Of a DNA stretch of 64,000 bases, positions 17,836 through 25,518 are shown in pieces. Positions within the stretch are counted from its first letter, which is position 1. Each line of letters opens with the position of its first letter. The position numbers were made by a program, and so were the translations under genes. The DNA comes from Planctomonas psychrotolerans (GTDB lineage: Bacteria > Actinomycetota > Actinomycetes > Actinomycetales > Microbacteriaceae): assembly GCF_008642235.1 (NCBI RefSeq), contig NZ_SJEV01000001.1:1364001-1428000 (forward strand), given 5' to 3'. A model generated the notes under the pieces. It made no database searches, was not told where the DNA came from, and saw only the letters and a list, made by a program, of their open reading frames with translations.

Positions 17836-17852
17836 CATTCGTGTGCGCTCTG

Positions 17853-17975
17853 TTACCGGATGGTGGCGGTGCCATGCAGGCGGATGTCGCCCGAGGAGGT
17901 TCCGACGTAGATCGGAACCGTTCCGGTCGGCGTCACCCACGCGTCGGCCGCGCTATCCCAGTAGGAGAACGCACG
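17853..17975 (-). pseudogene. C-terminal remnant of a GH3 beta-glucosidase
   Basis: About 40 codons on the minus strand read RAFSYWDSAADAWVTP, then a YVGTSSGDIRLHGTATIR ending. This is the characteristic last part of the fibronectin-III-like domain of family 3 beta-glucosidases (the WxxxxG..V.VG.SS.DIRL pattern). The codons upstream show no GH3 similarity, so only the tail survives. It stands between a terminator and an MFS gene on its own strand. Confidence 0.65.
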
Positions 17976-18142
17976 CATCGGTGGAGCGAAGACGGGATCA
18001 GAGGAGGGTCTGGTGACGGACGAGCACCAAGCCCCGACCACCAGGACGGTGACGATCCATTCGCGGAAAACCGTATCGAATCGAGCCCGACGTCGAGATA
18101 TGAGTGGTTTGCGTCTGCACCCCAATCACTCCTCGGCATGGG

Positions 18143-19366
18143 TTAGATGTCTTGATCACGGCCGGCTAGGAGGACCACGACAGCGCTGACGCCGAACAGC
18201 GCTGCGGTGAGAACAAATGCCCCCACCGGTCCCGCGAGTCCGGCGATGACTGCGAGAACTCCGGCGGTGGCTATTTCGCCCACGTATTCCGCTTGCGCCA
18301 GGAGGGAATGCGTCGTCGCACGGACCTCCTTCGTGGTGCGCCTGTTCACCCAAATGGTTGTTACGGTACGAAAGATCGGACCGGCGACACCGTTGGCGAC
18401 GAGGACGGCCACGATCGCCATCTGCATGTCGGGGGCAAACCCGAACAGCGCGAGACTGATAGCACCGGAGATTCCGCCGAGTACCATCACTCCGCGCGCT
18501 CCAGTCTCCGAATGGATGCGGTTCTCGATGATCCTGAGGGTGAGTGCGCCGGTGACGAAGCCGGCGATGCTGATACCGGTGAACCATGCAGTGCCTTCAT
18601 TGCCTTCGGGAAGACCGACATCGACAAGCTTCACCGGGTAGATGCGACCGAAGGAGTCAGCTGCTCCGTTGACGAGCATGGTGACGATGACGAGCACGAG
18701 AATGGTCTTGTCTCGGAAGGCGAGTCTCACCCCGTGCCGGAGGATGCGGAGAGATCCACGGCACCGTTGTGTTCGGATTGACATGAAATTGCGCTCCGGG
18801 AAGAGCCAGGCCACCACCAGCCCGAGCAGGAGCATCGCAACACCGGCGGCCACGATGACAGTCGCCCGATCGATCAGCGCACCAAGCGTTCCGAGCGCGA
18901 CCATACCGACGCCGGCACCGGCGAGTTGCCAGCGAGCCTGTCTGGTGAGCACATGATGCATACGGTCGGGCAGCTGCAACTCGTCGGTGATCCATGCGAT
19001 GTCGGATCCGCTTGAGAACGTCCACGAGATACCCCACAGCATCTGCGACAGCATCAGCGGGGCGAACGAAGGGAACAGTCCGGTACTGATCATCGCCATA
19101 CCCATCAGGGCATGGGAGAGCACGATCGCCCACTTGCGGCTGAAGGCGTCGGCGAGGACGCCCGCGGGTAGTTCGAAGAGTACCGCCGCGGTTCCCTGCG
19201 CTGCAGCGATCAGCAGGAGTTCTGATGGCGACAAGCCGACATCGATCACCATGTACAGACTGACGAGCAGCCACCAGCCGTTGTGCAGGATGGCGCGGAC
19301 GAAGGTCCATGCGACGAAGGTGCGGACGAGGGGATCCCCTACAAGGCCACCTGTCACCGCTGTCAT
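18143..19366 (-). CDS. MFS transporter
   Basis: A 407-residue major facilitator with about twelve hydrophobic segments in two halves joined by a basic loop near residue 190. The loop between helices 2 and 3 (AGVLADAFSRKWAIV) holds the family's G-x-L-A-D-x-x-x-R-K signature. The substrate is unknown; drug or metabolite efflux is the usual role. It has no operon partner. The ATG is preceded by GTGACAGG, a weak ribosome binding site. Confidence 0.8.
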   Translation of the reverse strand: MTAVTGGLVGDPLVRTFVAWTFVRAILHNGWWLLVSLYMVIDVGLSPSELLLIAAAQGTAAVLFELPAGVLADAFSRKWAIVLSHALMGMAMISTGLFPSFAPLMLSQMLWGISWTFSSGSDIAWITDELQLPDRMHHVLTRQARWQLAGAGVGMVALGTLGALIDRATVIVAAGVAMLLLGLVVAWLFPERNFMSIRTQRCRGSLRILRHGVRLAFRDKTILVLVIVTMLVNGAADSFGRIYPVKLVDVGLPEGNEGTAWFTGISIAGFVTGALTLRIIENRIHSETGARGVMVLGGISGAISLALFGFAPDMQMAIVAVLVANGVAGPIFRTVTTIWVNRRTTKEVRATTHSLLAQAEYVGEIATAGVLAVIAGLAGPVGAFVLTAALFGVSAVVVLLAGRDQDI

Positions 19367-19416
19367 ATGGTGGCAGATTCGCGCGTGAGCATCATGCTCC
19401 CCGGGATGACGAGTCG

Positions 19417-19464
19417 AACGAGAGTCGACGGAGCCCTAGCAACGAGAGTCGACGGAGCCCTGGC
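19417..19464. repeat. 24-bp tandem duplication
   Basis: Two adjacent 24-bp copies (19417-19440 and 19441-19464) differ at one base (CCCTAGC versus CCCTGGC). They lie in the 277-base gap upstream of the MFS gene. No gene or promoter was recognised in the rest of the gap. Confidence 0.8.
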
Positions 19465-19643
19465 TATACGTGCAGGGCGAGTGGTGGCAGATCACTCAGT
19501 GACAGGTCATGCAGGCGACGTTAGCGACACTGCTGCGGTGATCGCAACCGATCACGTCTTCTCTCGGTCGTGCTCCGTCGATATGTCGAGGCTTGGTTAC
19601 TGCTCGAGCCAACGCTGATGAAGCAGTGCGTACTCGCCACCTT

Positions 19644-20651
19644 TCAGCGAGCGGGCTCACATGCTGCGGCCACGAGCTCGTCGACCAGCTCATCGTAGGA
19701 CATTCCCAGGGCGCCGTACATGCGGGGGACCTGGGACTGCTCCGTCATGCCGGGAGAGGTGTTGATCTCGTTCAGCACCGGACCGTCGTTGGTCAGGAAG
19801 AAGTCGAACCGGGCCACTCCGCGGCATCCGAACGTGTCGTACAGACGATGAGCGTGCTCGGTGATGCGCTGACGTTCCGGGCTACTGAGGGGCGCGGGCA
19901 CGACGAAGCGCGCACTTCCGTCGTACTTCGACTCGGCATCGAAGACCTCGCCGTGCGCGACGGAGATCTCGAGCGCTGCGCCAGCGCGGAGGACGCCGCG
20001 GGCATCGCGATACACGGCGATGTCGATCTCGCGTCCCGAAACGAAGGCCTCGACAACGGCTTCGCGGTCGAACGTGAGTGCCAGCTCGACGGCCGGTGCG
20101 AGGTCGTCGGTGCCATTGGCGATCGAGACCCCGTGGCTCGAACCACCCGATGACGGCTTGACGACCACAGGGAAGGCGATGTTCGCGAGAGCGGTAGCCG
20201 CATCTACGGAGGTCACCGTGACCCCGTCGGCGACGGCTACACCGATGTGCCGCGCGAGGAGCTTGGTGACGGCCTTGTCCATGGCGAGTGCGCCGGGGCG
20301 CACGGGCGAACCGACAGCGGGCACGCCGATCATGTCGAGGAGACCGGCCACGGTTCCGTCTTCTCCGTGCACGCCATGCAGAACGGGGAAGGCGACATCG
20401 CAGCCGGTCAGCAACTGCACAGCGGTTCCCGCCTCGATTGCACGACCTCCCTGGCACCACTCGCCCGTGCGTCCGATGGTCAACTCGGTCACGCGATGGC
20501 CCCGTTCGCGGAGCGCGGTCGCTACGCCGAGTGCGGAGGCCACCGACACGTCGTGTTCGGAGCTACGACCACCGCCGATCACCGCAACGTGGTAGCGACG
20601 TCCGCTTCCCAGCGGGGAGGGGTGACCGGGGATGTCAGGCGAGGCTGCCAT
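19644..20651 (-). CDS. ddl: D-alanine--D-alanine ligase
   Basis: A 335-residue ATP-grasp ligase that joins two D-alanines for peptidoglycan. Recognised blocks are GGRSSEHDVSVAS, LHGVHGEDGTVAG, the ATP-binding KPSSGGSSHGV, the omega-loop ESKY and the metal-binding NEINTSPGMT. The Lys-Tyr pair in the omega loop fits D-Ala-D-Ala rather than depsipeptide (D-lactate) ligases. ATG at 20649-20651 overlaps the upstream alanine racemase by 17 bases and has GAAGGTGG ahead of it, so the two are translationally coupled. Confidence 0.88.
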   Translation of the reverse strand: MAASPDIPGHPSPLGSGRRYHVAVIGGGRSSEHDVSVASALGVATALRERGHRVTELTIGRTGEWCQGGRAIEAGTAVQLLTGCDVAFPVLHGVHGEDGTVAGLLDMIGVPAVGSPVRPGALAMDKAVTKLLARHIGVAVADGVTVTSVDAATALANIAFPVVVKPSSGGSSHGVSIANGTDDLAPAVELALTFDREAVVEAFVSGREIDIAVYRDARGVLRAGAALEISVAHGEVFDAESKYDGSARFVVPAPLSSPERQRITEHAHRLYDTFGCRGVARFDFFLTNDGPVLNEINTSPGMTEQSQVPRMYGALGMSYDELVDELVAAACEPAR

Positions 20652-21810
20652 GGGCCACCTTCTCTCTGTGGGGGACGGGAGCCGGACGTTCGGTGGCGGA
20701 TGGGACATCGACATTGGGAACCCGTGTCACCCGTGTCCCGATTCCCGTCACGATTTCGTGGGGGATCGTGCCCGCCCAGCGGGCCCACTCGGTGACGGTG
20801 GGGGCGCCGTCGTCACCGGTTCCGAAAACGGTCACGGGCTCGCCGGGCTGCACGGAATCGGTGCCGGTGTCGACGACGACCATGTCCATCGAGAAACGTC
20901 CGACGAGGGGACGTCTACGGCCCCGGATGAGAACCTCGGCACGGCCGGCAGCGGACCGCGGCAAGCCGTCGGCGTATCCCAGGGGCAGGAGCGCCAGTCG
21001 TGTCGGCCCTGCTGTGACGTAGTCGTGCCCGTAACCCACGCCGGTGTGGGCCCGCGCACCGTGGGCGTGGACCACCCGCGTGGTCAGTTCGAGCGCCGGC
21101 ATCAGCACATCGCTGGTGTTCGACGGATCAATGCCGTAGAGACCTGCTCCGATTCGAGCGAGATTGTGGCCTTTGGCCGCACCGGTGATGATGGCCGCGG
21201 TGGCCGCCAGGTGTCGGACTCGAGGCCGTAGTCCACGCCGTACCGCAGTCCGCAGGGCGTTCGCGAAGACCATCCCCTCGATCCTCGTCTGGGGGGATCC
21301 AGGCAGATCCGCGGATGAGAGATGCCCCATGATGCCGACCACATCGACGGCACCGGTCCGTTCGTGATGACGGGCGATGGAGCAGAGCGGAGACCACTCC
21401 CCGACCGGGGTCCCGTCCCGGCCCATGCCGACGTCGATGTGCAGGTGCACGCGGGCCGCGACTCCGGCGCGTCTTCCGGCCGCGGCCAGCGCGTGGAGAT
21501 GGGCAGCGCTCGGCACGGCCACGTCGATGCGCTGACGTACAGCTGCATCGAAATCATCGCTCGGGGACGTCAGCCAGCAGATGAGGGGAGTGTTCGCGTC
21601 GACGGCCCGAACCCGGAAGGCCTCGTCCAGTGTCGCCACCCCCAACCACGTCGCGCCGGCCCGCGTGACCGTGCGCACCACGTCCCCGTGTCCGAACGCG
21701 TCTGCTTTGACGACAGCGAGGAGACCTCCGGCGGTGCGGTCGGCGAACCACCGCGTGTTGGCCGCGATCGCCGCGGCATCCACCTTCAGTTGCGACAGCG
21801 ACTTGGTCAT
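20635..21810 (-). CDS. alr: Alanine racemase
   Basis: A 391-residue fold-III PLP enzyme converting L- to D-alanine in the cytoplasm. The PLP lysine lies in VVKADAFGHG near residue 35, the phosphate-binding GAGLYGID is in the middle, and the catalytic tyrosine on the other face is in GVGYGHDY. The last 30 residues after VTRVP are extra and overlap the ddl start. The alr-ddl pair supplies the cell-wall dipeptide; no glycopeptide-resistance genes are adjacent. It may be a second set beside a core copy elsewhere, which cannot be judged here. Confidence 0.9.
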   Translation of the reverse strand: MTKSLSQLKVDAAAIAANTRWFADRTAGGLLAVVKADAFGHGDVVRTVTRAGATWLGVATLDEAFRVRAVDANTPLICWLTSPSDDFDAAVRQRIDVAVPSAAHLHALAAAGRRAGVAARVHLHIDVGMGRDGTPVGEWSPLCSIARHHERTGAVDVVGIMGHLSSADLPGSPQTRIEGMVFANALRTAVRRGLRPRVRHLAATAAIITGAAKGHNLARIGAGLYGIDPSNTSDVLMPALELTTRVVHAHGARAHTGVGYGHDYVTAGPTRLALLPLGYADGLPRSAAGRAEVLIRGRRRPLVGRFSMDMVVVDTGTDSVQPGEPVTVFGTGDDGAPTVTEWARWAGTIPHEIVTGIGTRVTRVPNVDVPSATERPAPVPHREKVAHGSLA

Positions 21811-21988
21811 CGTTCGGACTCCATGTCGCCGACATTAAGCGGCGGGGGCGCTGCCCGGCATCATCCTGTGGTCTAGCGGAAGTCATCCGGTCGGATAGAA
21901 GACGGTCGTCCGCAGGTACCCGCTCGAATCACCGGGCACCCGAACTGGGGGTCGGTCATTGTGCGAACATACTGATCTGTCTGTCCGC

Positions 21989-22016
21989 ACCCGGTTACAG
22001 TGATAACACACCGGGT
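21989..22016. promoter_or_regulatory. Nested inverted repeat upstream of the small unknown gene
   Basis: ACCCGGT (21989-21995) and ACCGGGT (22010-22016) are perfect complements and enclose a shorter GTTA/TAAC pair. It lies in the 423-base gap between alr and the 83-codon gene, about 180 bases from alr. It could be an operator or a short hairpin; no gene was found in this gap. Confidence 0.35.
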
Positions 22017-22160
22017 CCTCCGACCGGTGCAAGACCAGCGGCCTCCCCATCCGCTTCGGTAACGCGTGCCTCCCCGAGCCGCGCTACCTCCGCTTCCCCT
22101 CCCCCGGGAAGCGCCGCGGGTCGGTACATCATGCCGGCCCGCGGCCACGGCCCAGCCCCA

Positions 22161-22214
22161 CGCCCACACGCACGCCCACGCCCACGCCCACGCCCACACC
22201 CACACCCACACCCA
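22161..22214. repeat. Hexanucleotide repeat CCCACR, nine units
   Basis: Nine 6-bp units run from 22161 to 22214: mainly CGCCCA, with one variant, then three CACCCA. It ends 19 bases before an ATG, overlapping the expected promoter or leader. The complementary strand has regularly spaced GGG runs and could form a G-quadruplex. The unit number may vary by slippage. Confidence 0.85.
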
Positions 22215-22233
22215 CCACCCGAAGGAGCGGAAC

Positions 22234-22485
22234 ATGTCACCCACAGAGCATGCCTGGTTCGAGTCGCTTCCCGCTGAGCTCAAACAGCACCTCTGGGATC
22301 ACCGTGGTGAGCCGCTCGCCGCGCCCATCCTGGCGGCTCTGCTGCACACTCCGGAACCGCTCCCCGATGTGGAGACCCATCACGTCGGCGGCAGTCTGCA
22401 GCTCCGGCTCCCGTACTCCACATGGGAGTACATCTGGAGCCGCATGAGCCCGGTCCTGCACAACGACCGCGTTCTGGCCGCCTGA
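22234..22485 (+). CDS. Small conserved-looking protein of unknown function
   Basis: An 83-residue acidic-to-neutral protein with tryptophans near both ends (HAWFESL, STWEYIWSRM) and no membrane helix or signal peptide. It has a strong GAAGGAG ribosome binding site seven bases before the ATG, and its third codon positions are GC-rich, so it is likely real. I do not recognise the family. It stands alone between the hexanucleotide repeat and an aldo/keto reductase on the same strand. Confidence 0.6.
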   Translation: MSPTEHAWFESLPAELKQHLWDHRGEPLAAPILAALLHTPEPLPDVETHHVGGSLQLRLPYSTWEYIWSRMSPVLHNDRVLAA

Positions 22486-22618
22486 CGCAGAGCGCTGACG
22501 CAGAGCGCTGTCGCGGTCGCGAAAGTCCGGTCAGGGTCACCACCTTCGGCTCCCAGCCGGAAACTCCGGTAGTTTCCACACGTGCCCGAATCGGCGCCCA
22601 GAATCAGGAGACATCGCA

Positions 22619-23575
22619 ATGACGAACCTTATCCCGCTCGGCGCCTCGGACCTGTCCGTCTTCCCGTTCAATCTCGGCGGCAATGTATTCGGCTGGACGG
22701 CCGATCATCGATCGTCGCTCGACATCCTCGATCACTACCGTGCGGCAGGCGGGAACTTCATCGACACGGCCGACGTGTACTCCTCGTGGGCCACCGGCAA
22801 TGAGGGCGGCGAGTCCGAACGGATCATCGGCGAGTGGCAGCACCAGCGGGGTGTCCGTGACGAGCTCGTCATCGCGACGAAAGTCAGTCAGCACCCCGAG
22901 TTCTCGGGGCTCTCCGCTGCCAATATCGTCGCAGCCGCGGATGCCTCACTCGAGCGACTGCGCACCGACCACATCGACCTGTACTACGCCCACTTCGACG
23001 ACACCTCCGTGCCGTTGGAGGAGACGATCACCGCGCTCTCGCAGCTCGTCGATGACGGCAAAGTGCGCTACATCGGGATCTCCAACTACAGCCCCGCGCG
23101 GATCGCCGAGCTGTTCGACATCGTGAACGCCGAGAGACTTCACCGACCTGTCGCGCTGCAGCCGCTCTACAACCTCGTCGAGCGAGGGTATGAGGATGAG
23201 ACGCGGGCCATCGCGGAGAGGGAGAAGCTCGCTGTGCTGCCCTACTCCGCCCTCGCGTCAGGGTTCCTCACCGGTAAGTACCGAGAAGGTTCGGAGATCG
23301 ACAGTCCCCGCGCGGGCGGTGCTCGGGCATACCTCGACTCTCACGCGGCTGTTCTGCCGGTACTCGACGAGGTCGCGGCCGCTCACAGCGTCAGCGTCAC
23401 AACGGTTGCGCTCGCCTGGCTCCGATCGCAGCCGACGATCGTCGCTCCGATCGCCAGCGCCCGGAGCGTGGAGCAACTGCCCGATCTGCTCGCCTCAGCG
23501 ACACTCGAGCTCAGTACGGACGAGCTCGCTGCCCTCTCGAACGCCACCACGTCCGCTCCCGCGCTACGACACTGA
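22619..23575 (+). CDS. Aldo/keto reductase
   Basis: A 318-residue NADPH-dependent aldo/keto reductase barrel. The catalytic tetrad is visible as Asp and Tyr in FIDTADVYSSWA, Lys in VIATKVS and His in YYAHFDD. The C-terminal part carries the NADPH phosphate-binding IASARSVEQL segment. It reduces carbonyls to alcohols; the substrate is unknown. ATG has AGGAG nine bases upstream. The 250 bases after the stop hold no recognised feature. Confidence 0.88.
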   Translation: MTNLIPLGASDLSVFPFNLGGNVFGWTADHRSSLDILDHYRAAGGNFIDTADVYSSWATGNEGGESERIIGEWQHQRGVRDELVIATKVSQHPEFSGLSAANIVAAADASLERLRTDHIDLYYAHFDDTSVPLEETITALSQLVDDGKVRYIGISNYSPARIAELFDIVNAERLHRPVALQPLYNLVERGYEDETRAIAEREKLAVLPYSALASGFLTGKYREGSEIDSPRAGGARAYLDSHAAVLPVLDEVAAAHSVSVTTVALAWLRSQPTIVAPIASARSVEQLPDLLASATLELSTDELAALSNATTSAPALRH

Positions 23576-23828
23576 GCGTCTGGGCGGCAACGCGCGGAGG
23601 TGAATCCGAGCGTTTCGGGTCGGTTGAGACGACGAAGTCGACGACGCCCGACAAGAATCGCAGCGTCGGCATCCGCGTACTGAGCGGCGTCGAGCTGTGG
23701 CCGAAGGGCCCTCGAGCCGATCCCGGCGTCATGACACCGTTGTCGCGGTGGCGTCGCTCGATCCGGTCCATGCCGCGCCGATGTTGGGTGCATGCGAGCC
23801 CCCAAGGATGCACCGGGTAGCGTGACAG

Positions 23829-24071
23829 TCACCAGCGCCGGCGCCAGTATGCGGACCAGCCCGCCATTGCGAGCATCCACACTCCGATCACGATGCTGAG
23901 AGTGATCCAGCCCCACAGAGGAAGCGGCAGGCCACGTCCGTACGACCACGTCTGCAGCTCTGCGGGTGTGCTGATGCACAGTTGCACCACTCCCCAAGAG
24001 ACGGCAACAGTGCCCATCACGATGAACATCGCAATCGCCCAGATCGGGGCTTTTCGGGTTGGCCGCATCAT
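23829..24071 (-). CDS. Small two-helix membrane protein
   Basis: An 80-residue protein with two predicted membrane helices (IWAIAMFIVMGTVAVSWGV at about 10-30 and WGWITLSIVIGVWMLAMAGW at about 53-73) joined by a short external-looking loop, with a basic C-terminus. The start follows two adjacent ATGs at 24066-24071. No family or function was recognised. It lies next to tRNA-Gly and dcd. Confidence 0.55.
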   Translation of the reverse strand: MMRPTRKAPIWAIAMFIVMGTVAVSWGVVQLCISTPAELQTWSYGRGLPLPLWGWITLSIVIGVWMLAMAGWSAYWRRRW

Positions 24072-24109
24072 GCGTGTGACGCTACACAACGTGTCGTTAT
24101 GGACACCAG

Positions 24110-24180
24110 AGCGAGTGACGGGAATCGAACCCGCGCTATCAGCTTGGGAAGCTGAAGTTCTACCATTGAACTACACTCGC
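24110..24180 (-). tRNA. tRNA-Gly (anticodon CCC)
   Basis: The minus strand folds as a cloverleaf: a 7-bp acceptor stem GCGAGTG/CACTCGC, a D-arm with AATGGTAGA, an anticodon stem TCAGC/GCTGA with loop TTCCCAA, and a T-arm with GGTTCGATTCC. The anticodon is CCC. The discriminator is U and CCA is not encoded. tRNA-Gly next to dcd is a common actinobacterial arrangement. Confidence 0.95.
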
Positions 24181-24210
24181 GCGCGCCGCCGGGGCGTGGC
24201 GGCACGGCAA

Positions 24211-24216
24211 TAGGCT
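24211..24216 (+). promoter_or_regulatory. -10 element of dcd, leaderless
   Basis: TAGGCT lies six bases before the GTG of dcd and there is no Shine-Dalgarno. Transcription would therefore start at or next to the start codon. Confidence 0.5.
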
Positions 24217-24222
24217 ATACCA

Positions 24223-24828
24223 GTGCTGCTGAGTGACAGAGACATCAAGGCCGAGTTCGACACCGGCCGGATCGCGCTCGACCCCTACGATCCGACGATG
24301 CTGCAGCCGTCGAGCATCGACGTGCGCCTCGACCGCTTCTTCCGCCTCTTCGACAACCACAAGTACCCCTACATCGACCCCGCGGAGGACCAGCCCGACC
24401 TCACCCGGCTGATCGAGGCGCAGCCCCGCGAGCCGTTCATCCTGCACCCGGGGGAGTTCGTTCTCGGCTCCACGTATGAGCTGGTCACACTGCCCGACGA
24501 CGTGGCCGCGCGCCTCGAGGGCAAGAGCTCGCTCGGCCGCCTGGGGCTGCTCACCCATTCGACCGCGGGGTTCATCGACCCGGGGTTCTCCGGCCACGTC
24601 ACCCTCGAGCTGTCGAACGTCGCCACCCTGCCGATCAAGCTGTGGCCGGGGATGAAGATCGGCCAGCTCTGCTTCTTCCGGCTGAGCTCACCCGCGGAGA
24701 ACCCGTACGGGTCCGGGATCTACGCCTCGAGGTACCAGGGTCAGCGTGGTCCGACCGCCTCGCGCTCGCACCTGAACTTCCGCCACACCGACGTCTCGGT
24801 GACCGACGCGGGGCGCGCCACCGACTGA
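24223..24828 (+). CDS. dcd: dCTP deaminase
   Basis: A 201-residue trimeric-fold enzyme that deaminates dCTP. In actinobacteria such as Mycobacterium the same enzyme also cleaves dUTP to dUMP. The family blocks are [17 protein letters not shown], the active-site [11 protein letters not shown] and [19 protein letters not shown], followed by IGQLCFF and YQGQRGPT. The GTG start at 24223 gives the conserved [11 protein letters not shown]-terminus. The gene appears leaderless. It feeds dTMP synthesis. Confidence 0.94.
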   Translation: MLLSDRDIKAEFDTGRIALDPYDPTMLQPSSIDVRLDRFFRLFDNHKYPYIDPAEDQPDLTRLIEAQPREPFILHPGEFVLGSTYELVTLPDDVAARLEGKSSLGRLGLLTHSTAGFIDPGFSGHVTLELSNVATLPIKLWPGMKIGQLCFFRLSSPAENPYGSGIYASRYQGQRGPTASRSHLNFRHTDVSVTDAGRATD

Positions 24829-24947
24829 CCGGCTCGCTCGCCCCGATCGCTCGCCGCTCCCGGTTCGCCTCGTCCCCACCCATATATACGGAGCGGGGAT
24901 AGGTATAGGGAGCGGGGAGTGTCCCTTCGAGGGGCCAGGGACCGCCC

Positions 24948-25466
24948 TCAGCCGCGGAGGAGGGCCGGGAGCTGCAGGGTGAGCCACGGGCTGAACGCCC
25001 ACGGCGTGGAGTCGATCGCCTGCAGCAAGGACGACGGGTCCGCCCACTCGGCGTCCATGACCTCGCTCGGGCGGGCGTTCAGCGCACCGGACGCGGTCGC
25101 CCGATACACCGGGCAGATCTCGTACTCGACGATCCCGGATGCGTCGACGGCGCGGTAGCGGAAGTCCGGCAGCGCCACCTCCACCGAGTCGAGCCGGATA
25201 CCGAGCTCCTGCTCCGCCCGCCGGTGCACCGCATCCTCGAGAGACTCGTCCGGCCCCGGGTGCCCGCAGAACGAGTTGGTCCACACTCCCGGCCAGGTCA
25301 ATTTGCTGAGCGCTCGCCGGGTGACGAGGATGCGCCCCGCCTCGTCGAAGATGTGGCACGAGAACGCCAGATGCAGCGGCGTCTCGGTGCTGTGCACCGT
25401 GGCCTTCTCGGCGGTGCCGATGGGGGTGCCGTCTTCGTCGAGCAGAACGACAAGTTCTGGCGTCAC
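24948..25466 (-). CDS. idi: Isopentenyl-diphosphate delta-isomerase, type I
   Basis: A 172-residue Nudix-like enzyme that interconverts IPP and DMAPP, the C5 units for carotenoids. It shows HLAFSCHIFDEAGRILVTRRA, WTNSFCGHP with the active-site cysteine, a Nudix-like EDAVHRRAEQELGI helix with the metal-binding glutamates, and a C-terminal EVMDAEWADP segment. A GTG start is used with AAGGA upstream. It is divergent from crtE with 52 bases between them, so it shares the control region and supplies the crt operon. Confidence 0.93.
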   Translation of the reverse strand: MTPELVVLLDEDGTPIGTAEKATVHSTETPLHLAFSCHIFDEAGRILVTRRALSKLTWPGVWTNSFCGHPGPDESLEDAVHRRAEQELGIRLDSVEVALPDFRYRAVDASGIVEYEICPVYRATASGALNARPSEVMDAEWADPSSLLQAIDSTPWAFSPWLTLQLPALLRG

Positions 25467-25484
25467 CCTCTCACCATCCTTCGA

Positions 25485-25512
25485 TTGTCAGCGCGCTGTC
25501 TAATGTTAGATT
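25485..25512 (+). promoter_or_regulatory. crtE promoter with TCTAATGTTAGA palindrome
   Basis: TTGTCA (25485-25490), a 16-base spacer and TAGATT (25507-25512) precede the crtE GTG by six bases, so the transcript appears leaderless. The 12-bp palindrome TCTAATGTTAGA (25499-25510) overlaps the -10 and would also affect idi. No repressor gene lies beside it. Confidence 0.55.
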
Positions 25513-25518
25513 CAGGGA

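Noticed and set aside
19644-21810. Vancomycin-resistance cluster
   Set aside because: The ligase omega loop has the D-Ala-D-Ala Lys-Tyr pair, and no vanH, vanX or two-component genes are nearby.
21870-21945. tRNA-like stretch beginning TGGTCTAGCGG
   Set aside because: No T-arm consensus or closing acceptor stem could be built.
24838-24947. Terminator between dcd and idi
   Set aside because: Only direct repeats of GGAGCGGGGA and AT-rich bases were found; no convincing hairpin.
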